Source of the DNA: Acetivibrio sp964466645
GTDB taxonomy: Bacteria; Bacillota; Clostridia; Acetivibrionales; Acetivibrionaceae
NCBI GenBank assembly: GCA_964466645.1
Contig: CAYXPB010000089.1
Coordinates: 1-17,314, forward strand
DNA length: 17,314 nucleotides
Reading direction: 5' to 3'
In this document: positions 1 through 7,486 of the stretch, one piece after another
How positions within the stretch are numbered: position 1 is the stretch's first letter
How the letters are laid out: every line of letters begins with the position of its first letter
Notes under the pieces: model-generated
Told to the model about the DNA's origin: nothing
The model's input: the letters and a program-made list of their open reading frames with translations, nothing else
The model's database searches: none
Translations under genes and position numbers: made by a program

Positions 1-1
1 G

Positions 2-1192
2 TATATACCTTCTTTAATATTTTGGGTTTATGGAAAAAACGTCAGTACTGATATAATAAGAATGGGTGAAATACAGGATTCAGTCAACATGCAAGCTGTC
101 ATTGTAAGGAAGGAAGTTGTTCTTAATTCACCTATTGGAGGTAAATGCATTAAGGAGATAAACGAGGGTGAAAAGGTTAAGGCATATGGCAGAATAGCTA
201 CTGTGCTCAACAGCTCTTCGGAAAAACTGATTGAAGATCTAAAAGCTACAGACCTCAAAATAATTGAAGCGCAAAAGAAGAGAAATGAGAATTTAGAATT
301 GTTTTCGGAGGATTTAAAGAAGCTTGAGAATGAAATTGAGGAAAATCTTAAAGAGATAATCAGGCTTGGTAATTCGAATGAACTATCGAAGGCTTCGCAG
401 ATAAAAAAACAAGTTGATGATTTGATTCAAAAGAAGGCTACTATTGCAGGGGGCTTAAGTACTTCAGATACTTATGTCCAGTCACTTCTTGATGAAAAAA
501 GCAATTTACAAAGAAGTATAAATTCAAATACAAAGGATATAAATTCATCTGAATCGGGAATTGTATCCTATATGATTGATGGTTATGAAGGTGTTTTGAC
601 ACCAGAGAGCATAAGTGAGTTATCGATAAAGGATATTGAAAATATTGAAGTAAAAGGAATTCAGAAAGATATTGAGGAAATAGGGGTAGAAGCGGGCAAA
701 CCTTTTGCAAAGGTTATAACAGATGTAGAGTATTTTATACTTATGAGCATGGACACTAAGTTGGCTAAAGAATACAAAGTAGATGACTCTATTAACATAA
801 TACTAAACGAATTTAGCAAAGTTATTACCGGTGATGTATTTTACAGGTCTAACAATATGGAAGGAGAGAGTATACTCTCCGTGAAAGTAAGTAATGACCT
901 TAGTGAAACAGCCGCGTTGAGAGTTTTGAATATTGACTTGATAAAAAGTCAATACAGCGGTCTTAAAGTGCCTTTGAGAAGTCTTGCAAAGATTGATATG
1001 AAAAACAAAACAGCGGAAATTTGCTTGGTTAAAGCCAACCGTGCAAGATATGTAAAAGTTGAGATCGTTGGAAAAAATGAAGAATTTGCTATTATAAAAA
1101 ATATATATAAGGAAAAAGGCTATAGTGTTAGCTTGTATTCGAGCTATATAGTAAATCCTATTAATATTGAGGAAGGGCAGACAATAAACTGA
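2..1192 (+). CDS. HlyD-like membrane-anchored adaptor protein, 5'-truncated by window edge
   Basis: The reading frame is already open at base 2 and no stop precedes the ATG at 62, so the gene almost certainly starts outside the window. The first visible residues (YIPSLIFWVYGKN) look like the end of an N-terminal membrane anchor. Next comes a beta-rich stretch with the HlyD/RND-adaptor pattern (a 'NSPIGGKCIKEINEGEKVKAYGRIA' lipoyl-like half, about 45-68 residues in). A long Lys/Glu-rich coiled coil follows, roughly residues 75-175, then a second half opening 'SGIVSYMIDGYEGVLTP'. It ends in a beta-domain with no recognised motif. HlyD-like proteins of this kind often precede the ylmE-sepF genes in clostridia, so a role in envelope or division biology is possible; the function is not known. 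The stop overlaps the ylmE start (ATGA), implying translational coupling. Confidence 0.75.
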   Translation, partial: YIPSLIFWVYGKNVSTDIIRMGEIQDSVNMQAVIVRKEVVLNSPIGGKCIKEINEGEKVKAYGRIATVLNSSSEKLIEDLKATDLKIIEAQKKRNENLELFSEDLKKLENEIEENLKEIIRLGNSNELSKASQIKKQVDDLIQKKATIAGGLSTSDTYVQSLLDEKSNLQRSINSNTKDINSSESGIVSYMIDGYEGVLTPESISELSIKDIENIEVKGIQKDIEEIGVEAGKPFAKVITDVEYFILMSMDTKLAKEYKVDDSINIILNEFSKVITGDVFYRSNNMEGESILSVKVSNDLSETAALRVLNIDLIKSQYSGLKVPLRSLAKIDMKNKTAEICLVKANRARYVKVEIVGKNEEFAIIKNIYKEKGYSVSLYSSYIVNPINIEEGQTIN

Positions 1193-1899
1193 TGAGTGAG
1201 CATTACGATTATATAAGAAAAAATCTTGAAATTATCAGTAAAAAAATTGAGATGGCTGCAATTAAAAGCGGTAGGAAACCTGAGGATATTACACTAGTTG
1301 CTGTATCAAAAACCGTTGAATCTCAAAAAATTCTTAGGGCAATTGATGAGGGAATCACCGAATTAGGGGAAAATAGGGTTCAGGAATTGACAAAAAAATA
1401 CGATATAATTAATAGAGATTGTAATTGGCATTTAATTGGGCATTTGCAGACTAATAAAGTTAAGTATATCGTTGAAAAAGTCAAATTAATTCATTCAGTA
1501 GATAGATATAATTTAGCTGTTGAGATAAATGACAGGGCAAAAAAAATAGGAAAAGAAATTAATGTATTGGTACAGGTCAATATTTCCGGTGAACAAACCA
1601 AATTTGGAGTGGCAAAAAATGAAGCTAGACAGCTGATTAGGCAGATAGCGGGACTTGAAAATATAAGGGTTAGAGGACTGATGACAATAGCTCCTTTTGC
1701 CTCGAATTCCGAAGCTGTAAGAGAGGTTTTTTCCGGTTTGAGAAAATTGTCTATTGACATTGAAAAGGAAAATATTAATAATATAGGTATGGAATATCTT
1801 TCTATGGGTATGAGTAACGATTTTGAAGTGGCTATAGAAGAAGGTGCTAATATGGTTAGGATAGGTACTGCGTTATTTGGAGAACGTCAGTATTTATAG
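1192..1899 (+). CDS. ylmE: YggS/YlmE-family pyridoxal-phosphate homeostasis protein
   Basis: This 235-residue protein is full length for the PLPBP/YggS family, a PLP-binding single-domain TIM barrel with no known enzymatic reaction that helps keep free PLP and amino-acid/keto-acid pools in balance. Lys40 in 'VAVSKT' is the expected Schiff-base lysine. Other family signatures are 'GENRVQE' (about 59-65), 'WHLIGHLQTNK' (about 80-90), 'GLMTIAPF' and the C-terminal phosphate-cradle region 'LSMGMSNDFEVAI...GANMVRIGTALFG'. It overlaps the stop of the upstream HlyD-like gene by the ATGA arrangement and lies 37 bp before sepF. This conserved neighbour order of the division cluster is also seen as ylmE-ylmF(sepF)-ylmG-ylmH-divIVA in Bacillus. 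Confidence 0.95.
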   Translation: MSEHYDYIRKNLEIISKKIEMAAIKSGRKPEDITLVAVSKTVESQKILRAIDEGITELGENRVQELTKKYDIINRDCNWHLIGHLQTNKVKYIVEKVKLIHSVDRYNLAVEINDRAKKIGKEINVLVQVNISGEQTKFGVAKNEARQLIRQIAGLENIRVRGLMTIAPFASNSEAVREVFSGLRKLSIDIEKENINNIGMEYLSMGMSNDFEVAIEEGANMVRIGTALFGERQYL

Positions 1900-1936
1900 G
1901 AGTATTATACAAAAGATAAATAGGAGGTAATTTAGT

Positions 1937-2395
1937 ATGTCGAAATTATTTAACAAGGTACTCAATTTTGTTGGATGGGAAACGGACGAAGAAGAAGAGG
2001 AATTATTAGAGAGGGACGAAGAAATTAAGGAAGAGATAGAAAAGCCTCAATTTATTCAGACCTTCAACAAAAAGACTTCACCTGGAAAGGTTGTTAACAT
2101 TCATTCTTCAGGACAGTTTAAAGTGGTTGTTGTACAACCTGAAAGCTTTGACGACGCTCAGGATATATGCGATCATTTGAAGAATAAGAAGCCAATAGTA
2201 ATTAATCTTGAAGGATTAGAAAAGGATCTTGCCCAAAGAATCATTGATTTCTTAAGTGGGTCTGTTTATGCTCTAGATGGATCTATCCAAAAGGTATCTA
2301 GTGAGATATTTATCGTTGCTCCGTATAATGTTGACATTATGGGAGATTTTAATGGAGAGGTGTCAAATAAGACAGCCTTCCCTTGGGCAAAATAA
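1937..2395 (+). CDS. sepF: Cell division protein SepF
   Basis: This 152-residue cytosolic protein binds FtsZ and tethers and bundles it at the division site. The first residues (MSKLFNKVLNFVGW) can form the amphipathic helix known to bind membrane in SepF. A strongly acidic linker (about residues 16-37, 'EEEEELLERDEEIKEEIEK') and then the globular SepF domain follow, roughly 62-145. That domain includes 'VVVVQPESFDDAQDICDHLKNKKPIVINLE' and 'RIIDFLSGSVYALDGSIQKVSSEIFIVAP', hallmarks of the family. The start is well supported by TAGGAGGT eight bases upstream of the ATG. It sits between ylmE and ylmG in the conserved order. Confidence 0.96.
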   Translation: MSKLFNKVLNFVGWETDEEEEELLERDEEIKEEIEKPQFIQTFNKKTSPGKVVNIHSSGQFKVVVVQPESFDDAQDICDHLKNKKPIVINLEGLEKDLAQRIIDFLSGSVYALDGSIQKVSSEIFIVAPYNVDIMGDFNGEVSNKTAFPWAK

Positions 2396-2407
2396 TGGAG
2401 GACTTAA

Positions 2408-2689
2408 ATGATTACGCTTATTAAAGCATTAGATATACTGCTTGAAGTGATCAAATGGGCATTGATCATACGAGCTGTTTTATCATGGATTCCTAATATA
2501 TCAAGGGAAAATCCTTTTGTCGCACTTTTACATCAGGTTACAGAGCCTATTCTAAGTCCGATAAGAGCATTGATCGAAAAATCTTCTTTTGGAAGGAATT
2601 CTATGTTGGATTTATCGCCTTTGATTGCCTTTTTACTTATTGATGTAGTAAGAAGGATAGTATATAATGTGCTCATTGCGTTTTTATAA
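2408..2689 (+). CDS. ylmG: YggT/YlmG-family small integral membrane protein
   Basis: The protein has 93 residues, mostly hydrophobic. Two transmembrane segments are visible at about residues 5-28 and 65-90, joined by a loop with the family signature 'RAVLSWIPNISRENPFVALLHQVTEPILSPIRALI'. YggT/YlmG proteins are conserved next to sepF and, in plants, act in chloroplast nucleoid and membrane organisation. Their precise bacterial function is unsettled, though links to division and osmotic tolerance have been proposed. A GGAGG site lies just before the start, 12 bp after the sepF stop, so it is clearly co-transcribed. Confidence 0.93.
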   Translation: MITLIKALDILLEVIKWALIIRAVLSWIPNISRENPFVALLHQVTEPILSPIRALIEKSSFGRNSMLDLSPLIAFLLIDVVRRIVYNVLIAFL

Positions 2690-2704
2690 GGTGATTATTA
2701 AAAT

Positions 2705-3496
2705 ATGAACAAAGAAGAGATAATAAAAAAGGTATCAAAGAGCGAAGATAAGTTGGTTGTTGCAAAAGTATTAGATAAGCTATATTTATCTGAGAAAACC
2801 AACAAGTTGACGACTACCGATTTTTTAGACCCACATATTCAAAATGTTATATCGGTATGTCTTAATTCAAGTAATATTAATAATTATTTGTTTTATGGAG
2901 GCTATGAAGGGGCAGAGAGAGCTGTTGTAGTTTTCTGCCCTAGTAATATGTTGACAAGTCAAGAACCGGAATTAGCCGGTCTTTTTAAAGTAATAAAAAT
3001 AAATCTGATGCACAGAGGAAATATTTCGCATAGGGATTACCTTGGTTCTTTGATGGGTTTAGGAATTAAAAGGGAGAAAATTGGAGATATTCTAATTAAG
3101 GATGAACAATGTTTGGTAATTGTCCTAAATGATGTTGCAGATTTCATAAGATACAACCTAGATAAAGTGGGAAATATAAAAGTTGAAGTGGATTATGCAG
3201 AGCTTGATTGTCTTGTGGCACATGAGCCAAAACTCAAAGAAATACGAACAACAGTTGCATCACTGAGAATTGATTCTGTTGCAAGTGTAGGTTTTGGTAT
3301 ATCACGGAGCAAAACTCAGGACTATATCAAGGCGGAAAAGGTAAGCCTAAACTGGGAAAATACTTCTAGTATTACGAAAACAGTTAAAGAGGGAGATGTG
3401 ATTTCCATAAGAGGAAAAGGTCGGGTTGTATTGCAAGAAGTTGGCAGGACTACAAAAAAAGATAGGATTAGTATATATTTAAAGAAATTTATATAA
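2705..3496 (+). CDS. ylmH: YlmH-family S4-domain RNA-binding protein
   Basis: This protein is 263 residues long. The N-terminal two thirds match the YlmH fold ('FLDPHIQNVI...', 'YGGYEGAERAVVVFCP', 'HRDYLGSLMGLGIKREKIGDILI'). The C-terminal part, from about residue 186, is an S4 RNA-binding domain ('LRIDSVASVGFGISRSKTQDYIKAEKVSLNW...VKEGDVISIRGKGRVVL'). In Bacillus, YlmH has been linked to ribosome-associated quality control through binding of stalled 50S subunits, so its place in a division gene cluster is conserved but functionally puzzling. The Shine-Dalgarno AAGGTGAT overlaps the ylmG stop codon and lies nine bases before the ATG, a sign of coupled translation. Confidence 0.94.
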   Translation: MNKEEIIKKVSKSEDKLVVAKVLDKLYLSEKTNKLTTTDFLDPHIQNVISVCLNSSNINNYLFYGGYEGAERAVVVFCPSNMLTSQEPELAGLFKVIKINLMHRGNISHRDYLGSLMGLGIKREKIGDILIKDEQCLVIVLNDVADFIRYNLDKVGNIKVEVDYAELDCLVAHEPKLKEIRTTVASLRIDSVASVGFGISRSKTQDYIKAEKVSLNWENTSSITKTVKEGDVISIRGKGRVVLQEVGRTTKKDRISIYLKKFI

Positions 3497-3510
3497 AAGA
3501 GGTGTTTGGA

Positions 3511-3999
3511 ATGAATTACACTCCCAATGAATTACAAAACCTTACTTTTAAAAAGAGTGTACGCGGATATAGTGAAGATATGGTAAATGGGGTTCTTGAT
3601 AAGATTATAGAGGATTATACTGCCTATATACATGAAAACAGGGAGCTTAAGGACAAGCTCGAAACTTTAAATCAGGCTATACAACACTATAAAAATATCG
3701 AAGAATCTTTGCAGAATACTCTAATTGTTGCACAGCAAACGAGCGAAGACATAAAGAAAAACGGTTACATGAAAGCGGAAAACATTATTAAGGAATCAGA
3801 AATAAAAGCTCAAAAGATAATTAATGATGCTAACCAGGAAGTTATAAAGATAAAGTTTGAATATGAAGATACAAAGAAGAAGCTGCATGTATATAAGAGT
3901 AAGGCAGAAGTGCTTCTTCATTCGCAACTTGAAGTGTTAAGGTTAGTAATTGATGACCATGAGCATAGTTTACCTGACTATGCAAGTATTAAGGAGTGA
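3511..3999 (+). CDS. divIVA: DivIVA-family polar/septal scaffold protein
   Basis: This 162-residue coiled-coil protein recognises curved membrane and positions division or polar factors. The N-terminal lipid-binding domain is typical ('YTPNELQNLTFKKSVRGYSEDMVNGVLDKIIEDYTAYI', about 3-40). Long heptad-rich helices run through the remainder, including 'MKAENIIKESEIKAQKIINDANQEVIKIK'. I chose the ATG at 3511 rather than an in-frame GTG at 3502. The sequence AAAAGAGGTG gives a Shine-Dalgarno six bases before the ATG, whereas the GTG lies inside that site. It follows ylmH by 14 bp and closes the conserved division gene set. Confidence 0.94.
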   Translation: MNYTPNELQNLTFKKSVRGYSEDMVNGVLDKIIEDYTAYIHENRELKDKLETLNQAIQHYKNIEESLQNTLIVAQQTSEDIKKNGYMKAENIIKESEIKAQKIINDANQEVIKIKFEYEDTKKKLHVYKSKAEVLLHSQLEVLRLVIDDHEHSLPDYASIKE

Positions 4000-4007
4000 C
4001 CTAGAAG

Positions 4008-5087
4008 GTGATTAAGCTAAACATAAATTTAAGTGAAAGAAGTTATCCTATTTACATAACAACTGATTATGGTGATCTTAGGAGTAGTTTGAATAACGCT
4101 AAAATAAAAGGGAAAGTTATCTTGATAACAGATACGAATGTAGATAAATGTCAGGCTGATGAGTGCAGGGATTCTTTAAAGGATTATGAAGGTGAAATTC
4201 ATAAATATGTTATACAAGCAGGGGAAAAGAGCAAAAATCTCGATACCATCAAGGATATTTATAAATTTTTGATAGATTTGAAGTTGGACAGAGACTCAAC
4301 TCTTGTAGCCCTTGGTGGCGGAGTAGTTGGTGATATAACAGGATTTGCTGCTGCTACGTTTCTAAGAGGAATAAATTTTGTTCAGATTCCAACATCATTA
4401 CTAGCTCAATCGGACAGTAGTGTTGGAGGTAAGGTTGGAGTAGATTTTAATGACAGCAAAAATATTGTCGGCACTTTTTATCAACCTAAGTTTGTATATA
4501 TAAACATAAATTCTTTAAAAACACTGCCGAAAAGAGAACTCCAAGCGGGACTTGCAGAGGTAGTAAAACACGGAATTATTCAGGATTTAGATTTTTTTGA
4601 ATATATCGATTACAATGTAAATAAAATCTTCGGTTTTGATGAAGGTGTAATGCAGTATCTTGCTAAGGTAAATTGTTCAATAAAAGGAGATATAGTTGAG
4701 AAGGATGAAAAGGAAAGTGGATTAAGAGCAAACCTCAACTTAGGACACACAATAGGACACGCAATAGAAACAGTTATGAATTTTGAGTTGCTTCATGGAG
4801 AGTGCGTTGCATTAGGTATGGTAGCTGCATGCAAAATGGCTCAATATCTTGAAATGGTTGAACCGGATTTAGTGGAGAAGGTTCGGGGTACATTGCTAAA
4901 AGTTGGGCTTCCGGTGCGGCTTGAGGGTATAGATGTCGACAAGGTATATAATCAAATGTTTTTTGATAAGAAAATGAAGGGGAATAAACTCACTTTTATA
5001 CTTCCAAGGAAAAAAATCGGTGAAGTAATTCAGTGTACTATAGATGATGAAGCACTTATAAAAAGAGCAATTTCAGATCTTAAATAA
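4008..5087 (+). CDS. aroB: 3-dehydroquinate synthase
   Basis: AroB converts DAHP to 3-dehydroquinate, the second step of the shikimate pathway, using NAD+ and a divalent metal. At 359 residues it is normal length. The NAD-binding glycine loop is 'ALGGGVVGDITGFAAATFLRG' (101-121), followed by the substrate loop 'PTSLLAQSDSSVGGKVGVDF' and 'KNIVGTFYQP'. Metal ligands are Glu184 (GLAEVVKHG), His247 (LGHTIGHA) and His263 (LLHGE). The GTG start has AAGGAG 11 bases upstream, inside the end of divIVA. It lies only 8 bp after divIVA, so the biosynthetic gene appears to be an appendage of the division operon, and it is followed by a terminator. Confidence 0.96.
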   Translation: MIKLNINLSERSYPIYITTDYGDLRSSLNNAKIKGKVILITDTNVDKCQADECRDSLKDYEGEIHKYVIQAGEKSKNLDTIKDIYKFLIDLKLDRDSTLVALGGGVVGDITGFAAATFLRGINFVQIPTSLLAQSDSSVGGKVGVDFNDSKNIVGTFYQPKFVYININSLKTLPKRELQAGLAEVVKHGIIQDLDFFEYIDYNVNKIFGFDEGVMQYLAKVNCSIKGDIVEKDEKESGLRANLNLGHTIGHAIETVMNFELLHGECVALGMVAACKMAQYLEMVEPDLVEKVRGTLLKVGLPVRLEGIDVDKVYNQMFFDKKMKGNKLTFILPRKKIGEVIQCTIDDEALIKRAISDLK

Positions 5088-5166
5088 AGTATTTATTAGG
5101 TTGTTTTATTGCAATAGGAATGAACTTTTTATTTTTTGAATATCATTAAGACTTTTTATAAACAGT

Positions 5167-5200
5167 AAAGCGTGTTGGTAAATTATCCAACACGCTTTTA
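5167..5200 (+). terminator. Rho-independent terminator after aroB
   Basis: A perfect 12-bp stem (AAAGCGTGTTGG with CCAACACGCTTT) closes an 8-base loop and runs into a short T stretch. It lies between the convergent aroB and mtnA genes. The T tract is only on the plus side, so it mainly serves the division/aroB operon. Confidence 0.85.
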
Positions 5201-5242
5201 GTATTAGTTATATAAATTTTATATTTTTGATGAGCTTGATTT

Positions 5243-6277
5243 TTACGCATTTTTATACTTTATGATATTTTCATCAAAGGAAGGATATATAATCCCTTTG
5301 TCGGTTATTATTGCAGAAATATATTTATTTGGAGTGACATCGAAAGCAGGGTTCCTTACTTTTATCCCTTCTGGTGCTATTCTTACACCTTTAATGTGAG
5401 TTACTTCATCGCTGTTCCTTTCTTCTATGGGGATTTGCTCACCGGAGTCTATTGTAAAATCAATTGTGGAAATTGGTGCAGCAACATAGAAGGGAATATT
5501 GTTTTCCTTTGCGAGTACTGCTACCGAGTATGTCCCGATTTTGTTTGCAGTATCACCGTTTAACGAAATTCTGTCTGCTCCGACGATTACACAGTCTATT
5601 AAGCCTTCTTTCATGAAATGTCCTGCCATATTATCACATATGAGTGTAACGGGAATATTGTCCTCCATGAGTTCCCAAACAGTTAGCCTTGAACCCTGAA
5701 GGTAGGGTCGTGTCTCATCGGCAAAGACATTGATGTTTTTACCTGCGTCATGGGCCGAACGTATAACGCCTAATGCAGTGCCATGGTCACAGGTAGCTAA
5801 TGCTCCAGCATTGCAATGGGTAAGTATGGTGGAGTTTTGTTTGATTAATTCATTTCCAAACTTGCCTATTGCTTTGTTGGAATCAATATCTTCCTTTTCC
5901 ATGAGACGCGCTTCAGCTTCAATTATTTTTCTTATCTGCTCTATAGACTTGTCCTTATTCGAAAGTGCTTTCTTATAAACTCTATCAACAGCCCAGAACA
6001 AGTTTACTGCTGTTGGACGTGTGCTTTTAATCAAGGCACATGCTTTCTCTAACCTATTAAAAAATTCCTCGGTTGAGCTGGCGTCGATTGAGTTGGCAGC
6101 AACTACTACTCCGTATACAGCAGTAACTCCGATTGCAGGAGCACCTCTCACTATCATAGTTTTGATAGCATCAGCTATTTCTTCATAAGTTGATAGCTCA
6201 ACTATTTTATTTTCTAGTGGTAGCTTTGTCTGATCCACTAGTTTTAATACTCCATTGCAAAATTCCAAAGTTTTCAT
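5243..6277 (-). CDS. mtnA: S-methyl-5-thioribose-1-phosphate isomerase
   Basis: MtnA isomerises the aldose methylthioribose-1-phosphate to methylthioribulose-1-phosphate in 5'-methylthioadenosine salvage. At 344 residues it is full length and belongs to the eIF2B-related isomerase family. Diagnostic features are 'RGAPAIG' (44-50), catalytic Cys155 in 'THCNAGALAT', 'DETRPYLQGSRLT' (187-199) and catalytic Asp235 in 'GADRISLNGDTANKIGTY'. A clear AGGAGA lies eight bases before the ATG. It follows mtnP on the same strand after a 186-bp gap almost filled by an inverted-repeat element, and probably shares its transcript. No mtnB, mtnW or aldolase for the later steps is in the window. Related enzymes also act on 5-deoxyribose-1-phosphate. 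Confidence 0.95.
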   Translation of the reverse strand: MKTLEFCNGVLKLVDQTKLPLENKIVELSTYEEIADAIKTMIVRGAPAIGVTAVYGVVVAANSIDASSTEEFFNRLEKACALIKSTRPTAVNLFWAVDRVYKKALSNKDKSIEQIRKIIEAEARLMEKEDIDSNKAIGKFGNELIKQNSTILTHCNAGALATCDHGTALGVIRSAHDAGKNINVFADETRPYLQGSRLTVWELMEDNIPVTLICDNMAGHFMKEGLIDCVIVGADRISLNGDTANKIGTYSVAVLAKENNIPFYVAAPISTIDFTIDSGEQIPIEERNSDEVTHIKGVRIAPEGIKVRNPAFDVTPNKYISAIITDKGIIYPSFDENIIKYKNA

Positions 6278-6300
6278 GCTTTTTCTCCTGATTTAGTATT

Positions 6301-6461
6301 TTAGGTGATTCCTAAAAAATAACTGGTCAATGGGTGTTTCAAAAAAGCTGATTTACATTTTTTGCAATGCGAAATAATGTTCTTTTGTTTGAAAGCTTTT
6401 AAGCTTTCATGATTGGGTTGAAACTATATACATTGACTAATGAATTTTTTGAAACACCTTA
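6301..6461 (+). repeat. MITE-like inverted-repeat element, copy A
   Basis: This 161-bp AT-rich element fills the mtnP-mtnA gap. It begins TTAGGTGATTCC and ends GAAACACCTTA. The left 32 bases and the reverse complement of the right 31 bases agree at roughly three quarters of positions, including a shared seven-base GTCAATG at the inner boundary. The left end carries a second copy of the motif (GGGTGTTTCAAAAAA) 29 bp in. A perfect palindrome, GAAAGCTT-TT-AAGCTTTC (6391-6408), lies inside. The right end stops 2 bp short of the mtnP stop codon. Related sequences occur at 7407, 8131, 8549 and 9254. Confidence 0.65.
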
Positions 6462-6463
6462 CA

Positions 6464-7240
6464 TTAACATTTACAGTCGTTACTTGACAGATCTATTCTC
6501 TTAATTACTTCAAATAGAAGTTTTTTGATTTTTTCATTGTTGTCTGCAAATACCTTTAATACTTCCTCTTCTGAAACGGGGGCAATGTCATCACGGCCCT
6601 CTAGGCCTGCATCGTAATCGGTAATTAAAGCGATGTTTGCATAGCAGATTCCTAGTTCTCTAGCTAAATAGCATTCCGGGTATTGAGTCATGTTTATTAC
6701 GTCCCATTCCATCTTGTTAAACCAGCGACTTTCTGCAACGGTAGAAAAACGAGGACCTTGAATTACTACCACCGTTCCCTGTTCATGTATTGTAATGCCT
6801 AAGTCTTTTCCGGCCTGAATAGCTAATTTTCTAAGTTCTGGGCAATAAGGGTGAGCAGGACTAGGATGTTTTGTCTCAGGTCCGTCAAAAAATGTATCTT
6901 TACGGCCTGAGGTTCTGTCAACAAACTGATCGCATATGACAAAATCACCAGGTTTAATTTCTGATTGAAGACTCCCGGAGGCAGTGGGGGCAAGAATTTT
7001 TTTTACTCCAAGCTGTTTCATAGCGTATAAATTTGCTCTATAATTTATCATATGTGGTGGAAGATGGTGCTTTTTGCCATGACGTGGCAAAAATGCAATT
7101 TTCTTTCCTTCATAGGTTGCAATAGCAAATTTGTCACTAGGCTTTCCATAGGGCGTGTCAATTTCGATTTCTTCCACATTTTCCAAAAATGAATAAAATC
7201 CTGAACCGCCAAAAACTCCTATATCGATATTGTATTCCAT
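6464..7240 (-). CDS. mtnP: S-methyl-5'-thioadenosine phosphorylase
   Basis: MtnP cleaves 5'-methylthioadenosine with phosphate to adenine and methylthioribose-1-phosphate, the substrate of MtnA. The chosen ATG at 7240 follows a strong AGGAGG eight bases upstream and gives 258 residues; the frame extends further upstream but lacks a ribosome site. Family motifs are 'GGSGFY' (11-16), 'LPRHGKKHHLPPH' (51-63), 'TASGSL' (86-91), 'QGPRFST' (161-167), 'NMTQYPE' (183-189) and 'TDYDAG' (207-212). The Asp residues of the last motif bind the adenine base, which argues for an MTA/adenosine-type rather than guanosine-type phosphorylase. The protein ends in Cys256-Lys-Cys258, a terminal C-x-C known mainly from thermostable archaeal homologues. 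It is the first gene of the mtnP-mtnA pair. Confidence 0.94.
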   Translation of the reverse strand: MEYNIDIGVFGGSGFYSFLENVEEIEIDTPYGKPSDKFAIATYEGKKIAFLPRHGKKHHLPPHMINYRANLYAMKQLGVKKILAPTASGSLQSEIKPGDFVICDQFVDRTSGRKDTFFDGPETKHPSPAHPYCPELRKLAIQAGKDLGITIHEQGTVVVIQGPRFSTVAESRWFNKMEWDVINMTQYPECYLARELGICYANIALITDYDAGLEGRDDIAPVSEEEVLKVFADNNEKIKKLLFEVIKRIDLSSNDCKC

Positions 7241-7326
7241 GATAAACCTCCTATAAAAATTAGTGTTTTGTATAAACATAATGATGTGAACAATATTTTT
7301 AAAAAACAGTATTTTCACTATACTTT

Positions 7327-7354
7327 ATTATATTATAAAATAAATAAGTTTCAA
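7327..7354 (-). promoter_or_regulatory. Sigma-A-type promoter for mtnP-mtnA
   Basis: Read on the minus strand there is TTGAAA (7354-7349), a 16-base spacer and TATAAT (7332-7327). Transcription would start near 7320, giving a leader of about 80 bases before mtnP. I saw no riboswitch fold in that leader. Confidence 0.55.
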
Positions 7355-7406
7355 TTAATTTGAGCATTATTTCTAAAATTTATAACAGTCACTCCATAAT
7401 ATAAGG

Positions 7407-7463
7407 TTAGGTGTTTCAAAAAAACAACCCGTCCATTGGCGTTTGAAAAAAGATTTATATTTT
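7407..7463 (+). repeat. Solo left end of the inverted-repeat element, copy B
   Basis: The 57 bases begin TTAGGTGTTTCAAAAAAAC and contain the same tandem pair of motifs as copy A, with the second (TGGCGTTTGAAAAAA) 28 bp further on. No right end follows: the sequence passes straight into the ribosome binding site of the YteA-family gene. It is either a truncated copy or a lone end. Confidence 0.5.
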
Positions 7464-7486
7464 ATGTATAGAGGAGGAGCCGTTAA

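Noticed and set aside
3502..3510. GTG start for DivIVA three codons upstream
   Set aside because: The GTG is part of the Shine-Dalgarno sequence AGAGGTG serving the ATG at 3511.
7241..7318. 26-residue N-terminal extension of MtnP
   Set aside because: The family begins near the GGSG motif, and the strong AGGAGG lies just before the ATG at 7240; the extension would also run from the predicted transcription start region.
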